Assembly (NCBI GenBank): GCA_030648295.1
Contig: JAUSID010000264.1
Coordinates: forward strand, 1-64,000
Length of the DNA stretch: 64,000 nt
Direction of reading: 5' to 3'
Source: Opitutaceae bacterium
GTDB lineage: Bacteria; Verrucomicrobiota; Verrucomicrobiia; Opitutales; Opitutaceae
Shown: piece by piece, positions 26,960 through 37,574 of the stretch
How the letters are laid out: each line of letters begins with the position of its first letter
Position numbering within the stretch: position 1 is the first letter of the stretch
The notes under the pieces: model-generated
What the model was told of the DNA's origin: nothing
The model's input: only the letters and a program-made list of their open reading frames with translations
Database searches by the model: none
Translations under genes and position numbers: made by a program

Positions 26960-28950
26960 CCCGACTTCCGCTACTGGGGCCAGAAAGCTGTGATTTTTGG
27001 CCTCTGGGGCGACGCAAGTGATTGTGCGGCAGGCGACGGATTTTTCAAAAGGCGTGTAGTCCCGACCAACTCCCTATCCGACGAAGGCGTGCTCTGGTAA
27101 GCTACGGCCATGTTCCTCAAGTGCCGCGAGCGGCGCAAGGACGGGAAAACCCACCGGAGCTGGTCGATCGTCGAGAGCCGGCGCTATGCGGGCAACAAGG
27201 TCGCGCATCGGCACGTGTTTTATCTTGGGGAAATCAACGACAGCCAGCGGCGGGCTTGGGAGCGGACGATCGCGGTGATCGACGAGCGCGACGGGACGCC
27301 GCGGCAACTGGCGCTATTCCCCGCCGACCGCACGCCTCCGCCAAGCGAGGTGGAAGCCGTGCAGGTGCGGTTGAGCGAATTGACGCTGGCACATCCGCGG
27401 CAGTGGGGTGCCTGCTGGCTGGCCAACGAGCTGTGGCGCACGCTGCATCTGGACGACTTCTTCGGCGCGAGACTGCCGGTCAGCCGCGAGGATACCGACT
27501 GGGAAAAAGTTCTGCGCATCCTCGTCATCTACCGGCTGCTGTCAGCCGGCAGCGAGTGGCGGCTGCACCGTCATTGGTTTGGCACTACAGCGCTCGGCGA
27601 TTTGCTCGGCGTGGACGAGCGCGCCGTGCAGGACGACACGCTCTACCGCTGCCACGATCTGCTCCTGCCACTCAAAGAAGAGCTGTTCGGCCACCTGCGC
27701 CAGCGCTGGAGCGATCTGTTCGGCGCTCGTTACGACGTGCTGCTCTACGACCTGACGAGCACCTACTTCGAGTGCGACGTGCCGGCCGATGAAACCGATC
27801 CCCGCCGCTTCGGCTACAGCCGCGACCGGCGCAGCGACTGCGTGCAGGTGGTCATTGCCCTGGTCGTTACGCCTGAGGGCCTGCCGCTCGCCTACGAGAT
27901 GCTGCCGGGCAACACGGCCGACAAGACGACCCTGCGCCAGATGCTCGCCACCATCCGCCGCCGCTACGGCGCGGCCGAACGGATCTGGATCATGGATCGC
28001 GGCATCCCCACCGAAGAAATCCTCGCCGAGTTGCGCGCCGCCGACTCCGGCGTGCGTTATCTGGTCGGCACACCCAAGGGCCGGCTCACCCGCTACGAAG
28101 CGGCGCTGGCCGAGAAACCCTGGCAGACGGTGCGTCCGCAGTTGCGCGTCAAACTCCTGCCGCAGGAGGGCGAACTCTACGTCCTGGCCGAGAGCCACGC
28201 GCGCATCGCAAAGGAGCGCGCCATGCGCCGGCGGCGGCTCAAAGCCTATTGGAAACGTCTGCGCGAACTGCAGCGTCAGCGCCCCGACCGCGACGAGTTG
28301 TTGAAAAAACTCGGTGCCGCGCAGGACCGCGCCGGCCCCGTTGCGACGAGCCTGGTGACCATCGAGATCACCGCCGACGGCGCGCTCTCGTATCAGCTCA
28401 AACGTGACAAGTTGCGCGCCGTACGCTCCCGCGAGGGGCGCTATCTGCTGCGCACCAACCTCGCGGCCGACGATCCCGAGCTGATTTGGCGCTGTTATAT
28501 GCAACTGTGTTTTGTCGAGGAGGCGTTTCGCACGCTCAAGGGCGACCTGGGGCTGAGGCCCATTTTTCATCAGAAGCCAGAGCGGATTGAAGCGCACCTG
28601 TTCGTCGCGTTCCTCGCCTACTGCCTGTCGATCACCCTGCGCCAGCCACTGCGCGGCCTGGCTGGTGGATTGATGCCGCGCGTCGTGTTCGAAAAACTGG
28701 CGACCCTGCAAATGCTCGATGTCTGCGTGCCTACGCTCGACGGCCGCGAGCTGCTCCTGGTGCGACACACTGAACCCAGCATCGAAGTGGCCCTGCTGCT
28801 CGAGCAACTCAATCTCACCCTTCCGCCTCAAGCTCCGCCCAAGATCCGATACCCTGCCACCAAATCGGCCGTGTAGTCCCGACCTTTGGGAAACCCGACC
28901 GATGAACCAACGACTTCTGTTGTCGTCATGCCCCAGTAGCGGAAGTCGGG
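26960..28950 (+). mobile_element. Intact IS1634-like insertion sequence
   Basis: Perfect 20-bp TIRs cccgacttccgctactgggg (26960-26979) / ccccagtagcggaagtcggg (28931-28950), flanked by TTAG on both sides. Confidence 0.9.
27110..28876 (+). CDS. IS1634/IS4-like family transposase
   Basis: VLLYDLTSTYFE, RRFGYSRDRRSDCVQVVIALVVTPEGLPLAYEMLPGNTADKTTL, WIMDRGIPT, CFVEEAFRTLKGDLGLRPIFHQKPERIEAHLFVAFLAYCL. Confidence 0.94.
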   Translation: MFLKCRERRKDGKTHRSWSIVESRRYAGNKVAHRHVFYLGEINDSQRRAWERTIAVIDERDGTPRQLALFPADRTPPPSEVEAVQVRLSELTLAHPRQWGACWLANELWRTLHLDDFFGARLPVSREDTDWEKVLRILVIYRLLSAGSEWRLHRHWFGTTALGDLLGVDERAVQDDTLYRCHDLLLPLKEELFGHLRQRWSDLFGARYDVLLYDLTSTYFECDVPADETDPRRFGYSRDRRSDCVQVVIALVVTPEGLPLAYEMLPGNTADKTTLRQMLATIRRRYGAAERIWIMDRGIPTEEILAELRAADSGVRYLVGTPKGRLTRYEAALAEKPWQTVRPQLRVKLLPQEGELYVLAESHARIAKERAMRRRRLKAYWKRLRELQRQRPDRDELLKKLGAAQDRAGPVATSLVTIEITADGALSYQLKRDKLRAVRSREGRYLLRTNLAADDPELIWRCYMQLCFVEEAFRTLKGDLGLRPIFHQKPERIEAHLFVAFLAYCLSITLRQPLRGLAGGLMPRVVFEKLATLQMLDVCVPTLDGRELLLVRHTEPSIEVALLLEQLNLTLPPQAPPKIRYPATKSAV

Positions 28951-28974
28951 TTAGCGCTGGTGGCCAGTTGGGCT

Positions 28975-29600
28975 GAACGGTGGGCGGCGTCGCATCCCGA
29001 TTCGGCCGTGGACACGGTCGCGGCGGACTCCGGCACGGTGCTTTGACTTTGATGATGTCGCAAAAGATATAACATTTGTCGTCACCTGTTGAATGCTCAG
29101 TGGTGTATAGTCGCAGCACAAACCAAACCCCGCCATGCGCCATCGTACCGGGACCGAATTTTGTCGGTTTCGCATTTCAGGGAATGCCCCGGCCCAACAA
29201 CGAACACACCGCCAGATGTTTACTCGAATGGAAAATCCACTACGCCCATTCGCCCCGCACCATCGCGACGATCGCCTGCAGCACATCGCGGGCACCAGCC
29301 GGGCGACACTATGTCCACGACCGGCAGGTCCAAAACGCCAGCCGGGAGGCGCCGCCCATTTATGGCCGCGTGCCCATCGTGTCGTCTCCCTGCTCAAACG
29401 TTGGCTGCTCGGGACGCATCAGGGTGCGGTTGGTTCGGACTACCTCCAGGATTATCTCGACGAGTTCACGTTTCGATTCAATCGCCGCACCTGGGGCTCA
29501 CGTGGAAAACTGTTCTATCGGGCTGGCGCAACAGGCCGTGCAGGTCGTGACGACGACCTACGATGCCCTCGGCAAATACCATCTGTAGTGGCTTATGGTG
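28975..29600 (+). pseudogene. IS1595 (ISXO2-like) family element remnant
   Basis: HRVVSLLKRWLLGTHQGAVGSDYLQDYLDEFTFRFNRRTWGSRGKLFYR is an ISXO2-like transposase C-terminus; N-terminal and zinc-finger parts missing. Confidence 0.85.
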
Positions 29601-29666
29601 CCACGTAAACAATGGGTTGAAATCCTTCCCGGCCGCGACATCCCTCCCCGCTTTCTCCCACGTCAC

Positions 29667-31067
29667 ATGAAAATCACGGATAACCTCAGCCAGATCGTCT
29701 CCAAGTCAGTCATTCCCACCGTCCGCGTCGCCGGCCAACTCGAGGCCGCCCTCAAGCGCAAAGCCTGCTACCCGTTCAAGTTCCCCCGCGACTCCCGCCC
29801 GCTCGGCGGCCAGTTCACGGTCCAGGAAAACTCCCGCCGGCTCCTCCGCTACTTCTACTTCGAACGCCGCCTCATGCAGGCCCTCGGCGCATGGACGCTC
29901 ACCATCCCCGAGTTCGAGGTGAAACTCGAGACCGGCCGCCACATCTTCTGGCACGCCGATGCCGCCCGCTTCCTGCGCGAACGCCTCACCGAGCAGGAGA
30001 TGCGTCCCAAGGCCATCGACGCCTTTCGCGATCCTGAGATCGACCGCCTCATCGAGGAAATTCTCAGCGCCAATTCCGCCGCCGAGTTCCTTGTCGGCGT
30101 CAATCAGGTCGCCGGCCGCGCCCTCACCACGGCCTACCGCCATCACTGCGACCTCACCGACCAGGTCACCGACATCCCCACCATCCGCTGCCTGCGTCGC
30201 ATTCTCTCCGACCAGGAGCCCATGCTCGCCTGGGCCGAGGCCGCGATCGCCGCCTATATCGAGGGCGGTGTGGACGAGGCCGGCCTGGCCCAATGGCGCT
30301 GGCACCTCGACCGGCTGCTCCGCTCCATCGGCGGCGTCACCGGCGCCGATCCCCGCAGCGAGGCTCCCACCCCGCTGCGCATCGACGCCAAGCCCTTCGA
30401 GCGCGGCACCGTGCCAAACCGCGATGTGCGCTTCGACACCTTCAAGAACACCGGCGACTACGATGCCGCCGACGGTGGCGAACGCTTCCCCGCCGATTCC
30501 TACGAATCCCTCCGCCTCCGCTTCATCCGCACGCAGCGTGACGAAGTCGATGCGATCGAGGCCTTCGGCACCTTCATCTGGGACATCCGCTTCAAGGACT
30601 TCGATGCCGAATACGACCTCGCCCGTATCACTTGGGACGAGGCCCGCCACACCGAGATCGGCCACCGCGCCATGCTCATCGCGGGCTACGATCCCTTTGA
30701 GCTCCGCAACCGCCTCACCGGCTCCACCTGTCGCGGGCCGATGGACCCGGCCTTCGCCATGGCCGAGATCAATCTCTTCGGCGAAGTCGGCGTCCTCAAG
30801 ACCATCAACCAGCTCATTGATGCCGCCGCCGACCGCAACGACGAGGTCCTCCGCCATGTCGCCGACTACATCCGTTCCGACGAGCGCACCCATGTCCGCA
30901 AGGGCGGCCGCATCATCGGCGTGATGACCAACCTCGAGGCCAAAGCGCTCGAACAGCGCACTCGCGAACTCTTCACCGAATGCCTTGTGAGCCTTGGCGC
31001 GGTGAAAAAAGACATGGACGTCTTCACGGTATCCCGCGAGGACATCGAGCGTCTCGTCGGGGAGTAA
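29667..31067 (+). CDS. Ferritin-like / DUF455-type protein
   Basis: ERRLMQALGAWT..., LARITWDEARHTEIGHRAMLIAGYDPFE, DYIRSDERTHVRKGGRIIG. Confidence 0.75.
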   Translation: MKITDNLSQIVSKSVIPTVRVAGQLEAALKRKACYPFKFPRDSRPLGGQFTVQENSRRLLRYFYFERRLMQALGAWTLTIPEFEVKLETGRHIFWHADAARFLRERLTEQEMRPKAIDAFRDPEIDRLIEEILSANSAAEFLVGVNQVAGRALTTAYRHHCDLTDQVTDIPTIRCLRRILSDQEPMLAWAEAAIAAYIEGGVDEAGLAQWRWHLDRLLRSIGGVTGADPRSEAPTPLRIDAKPFERGTVPNRDVRFDTFKNTGDYDAADGGERFPADSYESLRLRFIRTQRDEVDAIEAFGTFIWDIRFKDFDAEYDLARITWDEARHTEIGHRAMLIAGYDPFELRNRLTGSTCRGPMDPAFAMAEINLFGEVGVLKTINQLIDAAADRNDEVLRHVADYIRSDERTHVRKGGRIIGVMTNLEAKALEQRTRELFTECLVSLGAVKKDMDVFTVSREDIERLVGE

Positions 31068-31306
31068 CGTTACCATCGTCAATCTTTGTGCGGCCTGCCA
31101 CGGCCGCCCTTCTTCTATGGGTTCTTCCGGAGAGACGCGGGCGGCCGCGAGCGCGTCGGTCAGCGACGTGGTGAAATCGGCCGACCCTGGCCAGCAAGGC
31201 GAGGGCCCGGCTTCCGCCGGGCGCAAGAGTTGAGGCTACCATGTCGACAACGTACAGGCGACCATCGGGGCCGAATTCGACGTCCGTTGGAACGGCGTTA
31301 CTGGAA

Positions 31307-32878
31307 ATGATACGCGCAAACAATGAGGAAGATGTATACCTCCGAGATGCCGGAGTCGTAGCGCTCGCCCGCCTCGCCGCGTCGGGCCAACGGAACGAGG
31401 TTTTCGCACCTTTACAGAATTCCTCAACAGCGGTCCGGATGGCGTTGCTGCTGGCGCAGCGACAACTGTCAGCGTCAGAAATCGCCAGCTTTCTCAATGA
31501 CCCGGAGCCGCGTCTCGTTGCCGACGCTGTGCGCGCGATTCATGACACCCCTCTTGCGGCGGTTGCCCTGCCTCAACTTGCTGCGTTAACGACGAGGCTC
31601 TCCAGTTTCGACGACACCACTGGGCGTCGCGTGCTGAACGCCCGCTTTCGACTGGGTCGCGCCGAAGACGCAGAGGCATTGGCTGACGTGGCAACTTCGT
31701 CGGACGTTTCCCCCATCCTTCGTCGCGAGGCCCTGGCGCTACTCAGCGAATGGTCCAAGCCGTCCCCCGTGGAACGGGTATACTGGTGTGTGGGCCCCAC
31801 TGGAGCAGCGGGGGGCGACACCGGCCACTGCGGCGGTCCGCCCCGAGTTCTTTCCAAACTGATGCAGTCAGCGCCCATCGAGGTGGCCGCCGTTGCCGTG
31901 GCGTTAGCAGCGCAATATAAAATTACCGAAGCTGTTGATACCGTTTCGGCAGTCGCCCGCGATACAGCACAATCGCCGGCGAATCGCGCTGCCGCGGTGC
32001 GGGCATCGACCTTCCTGCCGGACAGTCGCGCCAACAGTGTAGCTCGCGAGTTACTGGTGCATGCATCACCGCTTCTGCGAGCAGCCGGTCGCGATTTGTT
32101 GGTGGCGCGGGATTCGGTGGCCGCGCTAGATGAGCTTTCTGCCGTGTTTCGGAGCGGCACGCTAACTGAACAGCAGTCCGCTGCAACCACACTCAGAGCG
32201 CGTGTTGAGCCACGTGCATATAATATATTGAACGCGCAAGCGGGCGAGGTTGCACAGGGGAAACTACCACTTGCGCTGGCCCTTGACTTGCATGAGGCTC
32301 TGGACCACGGAACGAGCTTGAGTGGACTAAACGGGGAGCGCAGTCGGAGGCAGTCTCAGTTTAGCAAACAACAGGAAGCGTGGAAGGCGACATTACAGGC
32401 TGGAGACCCGCTGCGTGTCTACCGGATGGCGCTCGAAGGAGGGGACGTGCCTCGGGGCCGGGATCTGTTTTATACCAAGGTAGAGTTTCAATGCGTCCGT
32501 TGCCACCGAGTCGGGGGAAGCGGAACCTCAGACGTTGGTCCCGATTTAACCGGTATTGGCGGAAGGCAATCACGTGAATATCTGCTGCGTTCAATTGTTG
32601 ATCCAGGAGCAGAAATTGCTCCCGGTTTCGTATATACTACACTCACCTTGACGGACGGTAGTTTCATTTCAGGTGTTCTACATTCCGAGTCCGCTACGGA
32701 CCTGCGCTTGGTTACGACGGGCGCGAAGCCAGGCGAAACTTTTTCCGTGCCCAAGTTAGAGATCAAATCCCGGGTATCGGCGTCGGCGATGCCGCCCCTT
32801 GTATCGCGGATGACGTTACATGAGCTTCGCGATCTTGTAGAGTATCTTGTAGTCCAATCTGGAACGCCAAAGTCGTAA
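31307..32878 (+). CDS. N-truncated PVC-type membrane-bound dehydrogenase/HEAT-repeat protein with C-terminal c-type heme domain
   Basis: HEAT-like repeats; RGRDLFYTKVEFQCVRCHRVGGSGTSDVGPDLTGIGGRQSREYLLRSIVDPGAEIAPGF (CxxCH). Confidence 0.85.
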   Translation: MIRANNEEDVYLRDAGVVALARLAASGQRNEVFAPLQNSSTAVRMALLLAQRQLSASEIASFLNDPEPRLVADAVRAIHDTPLAAVALPQLAALTTRLSSFDDTTGRRVLNARFRLGRAEDAEALADVATSSDVSPILRREALALLSEWSKPSPVERVYWCVGPTGAAGGDTGHCGGPPRVLSKLMQSAPIEVAAVAVALAAQYKITEAVDTVSAVARDTAQSPANRAAAVRASTFLPDSRANSVARELLVHASPLLRAAGRDLLVARDSVAALDELSAVFRSGTLTEQQSAATTLRARVEPRAYNILNAQAGEVAQGKLPLALALDLHEALDHGTSLSGLNGERSRRQSQFSKQQEAWKATLQAGDPLRVYRMALEGGDVPRGRDLFYTKVEFQCVRCHRVGGSGTSDVGPDLTGIGGRQSREYLLRSIVDPGAEIAPGFVYTTLTLTDGSFISGVLHSESATDLRLVTTGAKPGETFSVPKLEIKSRVSASAMPPLVSRMTLHELRDLVEYLVVQSGTPKS

Positions 32879-32898
32879 TCCGATCCCTTCCTCTTTCC

Positions 32899-33723
32899 AT
32901 GACCTTCGTCACTTCGTTTCTCAAATGCCGTTTCAGAATTCTTTCGACGTTGGCCTTGGGCGCCATATCTACCGGGCAGGCGGCAGATTTACCGCCTCAA
33001 CGTGAATGGACAGTCGACGGGGTAGTGCGCTCGGCGTTGGTTTACGTTCCGACTGCGGTAAGAACGCACGTTACGCCAGTTGTCTTCGCGTTTCACGGCC
33101 ACGGAGGGAACATGCGGCAGGCAGCCCGGAGTTTCGCGATTCACACGCATTGGCCTGAAGCGATTGTGGTCTATATGCAGGGCCTCAATACGCCCGGCGG
33201 AAACGATCCCGATGGCAAGTTGCCCGGCTGGCAAAACGCTCCGGGAGTCCTAGGCGACCGCGATTTGACATTTTTCGATGCCGTGCTCGCAGATTTGCGG
33301 CACGATTACCGCGTCGACGACCGTCGAATCTATTCTACCGGCCACTCAAACGGCGGCGGTTTCACGTATTTGTTGTGGCGCACGCGCGGTAACACGTTTG
33401 CGGCGGTCGCACCTTCGGGATCAGCCATTTCAGCCGCGGAGGAAAACCTAAGACCAAAACCCGTGATGCACGTGGCGGGAAGGAAGGATGAACGCGTGAA
33501 GTTCGCCGCGCAGGAGCAGACGATGGAGGCTCTGCGGACGCTCAACCAATGTGGCGAGGGTCTGGCGTGGGATAAGGATTGCACGCTTTATCCTTCGGCC
33601 ATCGGCGCGCCCGTGGTGACGATGATCTATGACGGCCCTCACGCCTATCCTGCGTCCGCATCTGCTCTAATCGTGAGATTTCTCAAGGAGCAAACGAAAC
33701 ATCGAGGTGGGAATACACAGTGA
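32899..33723 (+). CDS. Secreted esterase / PHB-depolymerase-like alpha/beta hydrolase
   Basis: PVVFAFHGHGGNMRQAARSF, DDRRIYSTGHSNGGGFTYLLW (GxSxG), DGPHAYP. Confidence 0.88.
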   Translation: MTFVTSFLKCRFRILSTLALGAISTGQAADLPPQREWTVDGVVRSALVYVPTAVRTHVTPVVFAFHGHGGNMRQAARSFAIHTHWPEAIVVYMQGLNTPGGNDPDGKLPGWQNAPGVLGDRDLTFFDAVLADLRHDYRVDDRRIYSTGHSNGGGFTYLLWRTRGNTFAAVAPSGSAISAAEENLRPKPVMHVAGRKDERVKFAAQEQTMEALRTLNQCGEGLAWDKDCTLYPSAIGAPVVTMIYDGPHAYPASASALIVRFLKEQTKHRGGNTQ

Positions 33724-34108
33724 AACTGGCCAGGCGTGATTCGACGAGAGAGAAATCGGTCGATGCGGATTCGCCATCGCTGGATAAACATGGCGTCATC
33801 GACATGATCGAGATGCTATTGAAGTGTGGTGACTTCGGCCGCGCAGATTTCAACGCCGGCGAGAACGTGCGCGGCATGCTGAACAGCGACCAACAAGCTT
33901 CAAATATTATGATGATCAGCGGGCTGCAGATTAACGGCCCCTCCGCGATGGTTTCCTGCGCCCTGATCTGACGCTGCCCGGCTCATTCGAGATTGAACGG
34001 GCTGAGGGCTTCGGCAGCTCCGAATGGCGCATCTGACATAAAAAACGCCGCTTCCCACATAGACAGAGTTACGCGAGAGATTTATTCTTTTGAGCTAATT
34101 ACTGGCGC

Positions 34109-34630
34109 ATGATCCCCATCCGAAAATCTATTTCCTCTTGGCCGTTCAAGAGCGAACGATGTTCAGCCTTTTCGAGTCCCGCCACGGTGGCAAGACTGCC
34201 CTTAGTGCCATCGAGCCCTTGGGTGCCGCGGAGATGGCACCTAGAAATTGTTCGCGCTGCCGTTGGCCTGCTTTTCATTGTTGGCATCGTTCGTGGCGAG
34301 CCGACATTCTTCGCAAGTCGCGTGGCTCCTATTTTGGACAAGCATTGCGCCGTTTGCCACGAGGAGAAAAATTATGGTCGAGACCATCACCCGCGATGCT
34401 TCACGATGTGGCTGGCCGGCGGCGGGTTAAAGCCCGGGTTTGTATATGGGGAGACGGACGCTTCCTCCTACAATATTGTTAAAGACGACATGCATGTCCG
34501 TGACTTGCATGCCACTATCCTCCACCAATGTTGCATCGATCATAACAAATATGCATTCAACGTTCAAGGGCTTGATCAGAGGCTCACTGGTGTGGTGCGA
34601 GCGAAGATAAATTATGATATTCTGAGCTGA
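34109..34630 (+). pseudogene. In-frame chimera of a planctomycete-cytochrome N-term and a DUF1501 C-term
   Basis: FFASRVAPILDKHCAVCHEEKN followed directly by GRDHHPRCFTMWLAGGGLKPGFVYGETDASSYNI...VRDLHATILHQCCIDH...FNVQGLDQRLT. Confidence 0.8.
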
Positions 34631-34637
34631 ATCACAC

Positions 34638-37469
34638 ATGAGCGCGCACGAATCTCACGATGGAAGGATGTCACCTCGGGTGACCATGCATCGCCTTGCT
34701 CCCGTGCATTGCACAGTTATGAGACTACGTCGGGCTTTTAATCTTCCAATAAGGGCCTTGTGCCAAGCCGAAGGCGGCCACGGGACTTGCGCCGTGGCTA
34801 TAGGCCTCCGACTTTCAGCTATTATATGTTCAACCGGCGTTAGTCGAGAAACTGGTCGACGGCCAAGCTCTCCGATCTCGATCCAACCGACTTTGGCCGT
34901 TGGTTCTCGGTGGACAGCCGTGCTGGCAATCTTTGTCGGTTCGATTCTTTGCTGCCACGCGAAGGAGCTTCTCCTCAGTCCTTCGCAGCGGGTTTTTCTG
35001 GAGGACAACTGTTTCGACTGCCACGACAGCGAAACGCACAAAGGAGGACTGGATTTGGAGACGCTCCCTTTTGATCTGAAAGAAGAGATGTCATTGGCAA
35101 AGTGGATTGAGGTCTATGATCGTGTGCGCGAGGGGGAGATGCCGCCAAAAAAGCGTCCGCGCCCTGCGCCGACTGATGTTTATGATTTTCTGGGTCACTT
35201 GGCCGAACCGTTAGTTGCCGCCGACCGCGCCTGGCAGATGGCGGACGGACGCGCCATGTTGCGCCGATTAAACCGGCAGGAGTTCGAAAACGCGCTGCGC
35301 GACCTGCTTCAGGCGCCGTGGTTGCAGATAAAGGATATCCTTCCGGAAGACCGCGTAATGTACGGTTTCAACAAAGTTGGCGCGGCTCTGGACGTTTCTT
35401 ATATAGAGATGGGGCGGTATCTCTCCGCCGTCGATTACGCCTTGCGTCAGGTTGTGGCCCGCCAAGCCTCGCGGCCGGAAGCCAAGGTAGTGCGCTACTA
35501 CGCACGCGAGCAGAAAGAATTTACACAGAATATGAACTCGCTCCGGCTGTCTTACCGGAGCACGTTTCCTGTCCTCGGGGCACGGGGGCAGCCGGACGTG
35601 AGATTGGGGAAGGTCCCTATCACGGTCGGCGCGGCTGATCCTGAAACGCGCGAGCAGGAGGGAATGGGCGTTGTGGCGAGCAGTTACCAGCCGCTCGAAC
35701 CTGCTTTCGACTCGTTCACGGCGCCCGTTGCCGGACGGTACCGCATTCGTGTCTGTGCCCATTCAATCTGGGTCGGTCCCGGACCGAGCAAAATGTGGTG
35801 GCTGCCGAACTTGGATGATATATCGCCAGGCCGACGCTCCGAGCCCGTGGTCATTTACGCAGTATTGCTCCCGAACCTGATGCGCCGCATCGGCCAATTT
35901 GATTTCACGTCCGAGCCCGCGGTAAAGGAGATCGAGACATGGTTGCTCGAGGGCGAGACGATTCGTCCTGATGCAGTGCGTTTTTTTCGATCGCGCGGGT
36001 CGAACGATCGAAACCCCCTCGCCAAAGAAGAGGGTATGCCAGGGGTGTCATTCCGCTGGGTGGAAGTTGAGGGACCGCTCTACGACGCGTGGCCAACGAC
36101 GGGGCACCGGCTGCTGTTCGGCGATCTGCCGCTTGAAAAGCCAGAACCTGGCTCAGCGGAACAAGTCGAGTTGATTTCCCGCCATCCTGACGCCGATGCC
36201 GAGCGATTACTCAGGGGATTCTTACAACATGCGTGTCGGCGGCCGGTGGGCGAAGTGGAGTTGCAGCGATTCCTGCCGTTAGTCGATCACGCGCTCAAAG
36301 GGGGAGCAAGCTTCGTAAATGCAATGATTGCCTGCTATTCCGCCGTGCTTTGCTCGCCGGAGTTCATTTATCTCCATGAAACGCCGGGGGAGATCGACGA
36401 TCATGCGTTGGCGTCCCGGTTGAGTTTTTTTCTCGAGAACTCCGCGCCAGATGACGAGCTGCGCGGGCTAGCGACGCAAGGTGTGCTGGGACATTCAGAC
36501 ACGTTGCGCGCGCAAACCAACCGCTTGCTGGACGGCCCTACCTCGCGCCGGTTTAGCGACGCGTTTCTCGATTATTGGCTCGACCTGCGCAAGATTGCGG
36601 CCACTTCGCCTGACTCGACCCTCTATCCCGACTATTATCTGGATGACTTCCTCACTGAGTCGGCGCTGGAGGAGACCCGATTGTACTTTGCCGAGTTGAT
36701 TCGCAAAGACCTTCCGGCTCGCTATATTGTTTCCTCGGATTTCGCCTTTGTGAACGAACGGCTGGCCGTCCACTATGGTTTGCCTCCAATGGAGGGCGTC
36801 GCCCTGCGTCGTGTCGCGCTGCCGCCCGACAGTTTTCGGGGCGGCCTTCTCACGCAGGCGAGTGTGCTAAAGGTGACCGCCAACGGCACCACGACATCGC
36901 CTGTTGTGCGCGGCGCATGGATCATGGGGCGAATCCTTGGGCAGCCTCCTCGCCCGCCCCCGCCCGGCACACCGGCGGTCGAGCCGGACATCCGGGGAGC
37001 CGTTACGATCAGGCAGCAACTTGACAGCCATCGCGCGCAAGAAAGCTGTGCCGTGTGTCACACGAAAATCGATCCGGCGGGATTTGCACTCGAAAACTTC
37101 GATATTATGGGGGGATGGCGGGATCGCTATCGCGCAGTGGCGCCAGGCGTACCGACGATGGCTGGCTTCGGTCACAATGGCCACAAATACCTCTTTCATC
37201 TGGCTCTGCCAGTCGATACGAGCGGCCAGTTGCCCGATGGCCGCAGGTTCAACGATATCAGGGAATTTAAGCGACTCCTTCTCAGCGACGAAAAGGCGAT
37301 CGCGCGCAACCTCGTGCGGCAACTTGTGGTCTTCGCAACCGGCGAACCTGTGCGTTTCAGCGATCGTATTAAGATCGAAGAAATCCTTGAACGAAGCGGC
37401 GCACAGCAATTTGGCGTGCGGACGCTGATCCATGAGACTATACAGAGCGATATGTTCCGCAACAAATGA
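34638..37469 (+). CDS. DUF1587/DUF1592/DUF1588/DUF1585 planctomycete-type cytochrome protein
   Basis: NCFDCHDSETHKGGLDLE, MLRRLNRQEFENALRDLL, VLCSPEFIYL, CAVCHTKIDPAGFALENFD, DGRRFNDIREFKRLLL; true start probably downstream of 34638. Confidence 0.92.
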   Translation: MSAHESHDGRMSPRVTMHRLAPVHCTVMRLRRAFNLPIRALCQAEGGHGTCAVAIGLRLSAIICSTGVSRETGRRPSSPISIQPTLAVGSRWTAVLAIFVGSILCCHAKELLLSPSQRVFLEDNCFDCHDSETHKGGLDLETLPFDLKEEMSLAKWIEVYDRVREGEMPPKKRPRPAPTDVYDFLGHLAEPLVAADRAWQMADGRAMLRRLNRQEFENALRDLLQAPWLQIKDILPEDRVMYGFNKVGAALDVSYIEMGRYLSAVDYALRQVVARQASRPEAKVVRYYAREQKEFTQNMNSLRLSYRSTFPVLGARGQPDVRLGKVPITVGAADPETREQEGMGVVASSYQPLEPAFDSFTAPVAGRYRIRVCAHSIWVGPGPSKMWWLPNLDDISPGRRSEPVVIYAVLLPNLMRRIGQFDFTSEPAVKEIETWLLEGETIRPDAVRFFRSRGSNDRNPLAKEEGMPGVSFRWVEVEGPLYDAWPTTGHRLLFGDLPLEKPEPGSAEQVELISRHPDADAERLLRGFLQHACRRPVGEVELQRFLPLVDHALKGGASFVNAMIACYSAVLCSPEFIYLHETPGEIDDHALASRLSFFLENSAPDDELRGLATQGVLGHSDTLRAQTNRLLDGPTSRRFSDAFLDYWLDLRKIAATSPDSTLYPDYYLDDFLTESALEETRLYFAELIRKDLPARYIVSSDFAFVNERLAVHYGLPPMEGVALRRVALPPDSFRGGLLTQASVLKVTANGTTTSPVVRGAWIMGRILGQPPRPPPPGTPAVEPDIRGAVTIRQQLDSHRAQESCAVCHTKIDPAGFALENFDIMGGWRDRYRAVAPGVPTMAGFGHNGHKYLFHLALPVDTSGQLPDGRRFNDIREFKRLLLSDEKAIARNLVRQLVVFATGEPVRFSDRIKIEEILERSGAQQFGVRTLIHETIQSDMFRNK

Positions 37470-37574
37470 CCGCATGAATGCTTTAGCAAGAAAGCGGCGC
37501 CTGTCAGAGCGGCGTAGCCCGCTAACATTCGCGACTATATTACAAGTCAAACCCTTCGAGGAGAGATTGAGCCG

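Noticed and set aside
27542-29143. 533-aa minus-strand ORF over the IS1634-like transposase
   Set aside because: Antisense shadow of a clear transposase with TIRs; low-complexity translation.
33720-33971. 83-aa ORF after the esterase gene
   Set aside because: No recognisable motif; partly resembles spacer among decayed PVC genes, not enough to call.
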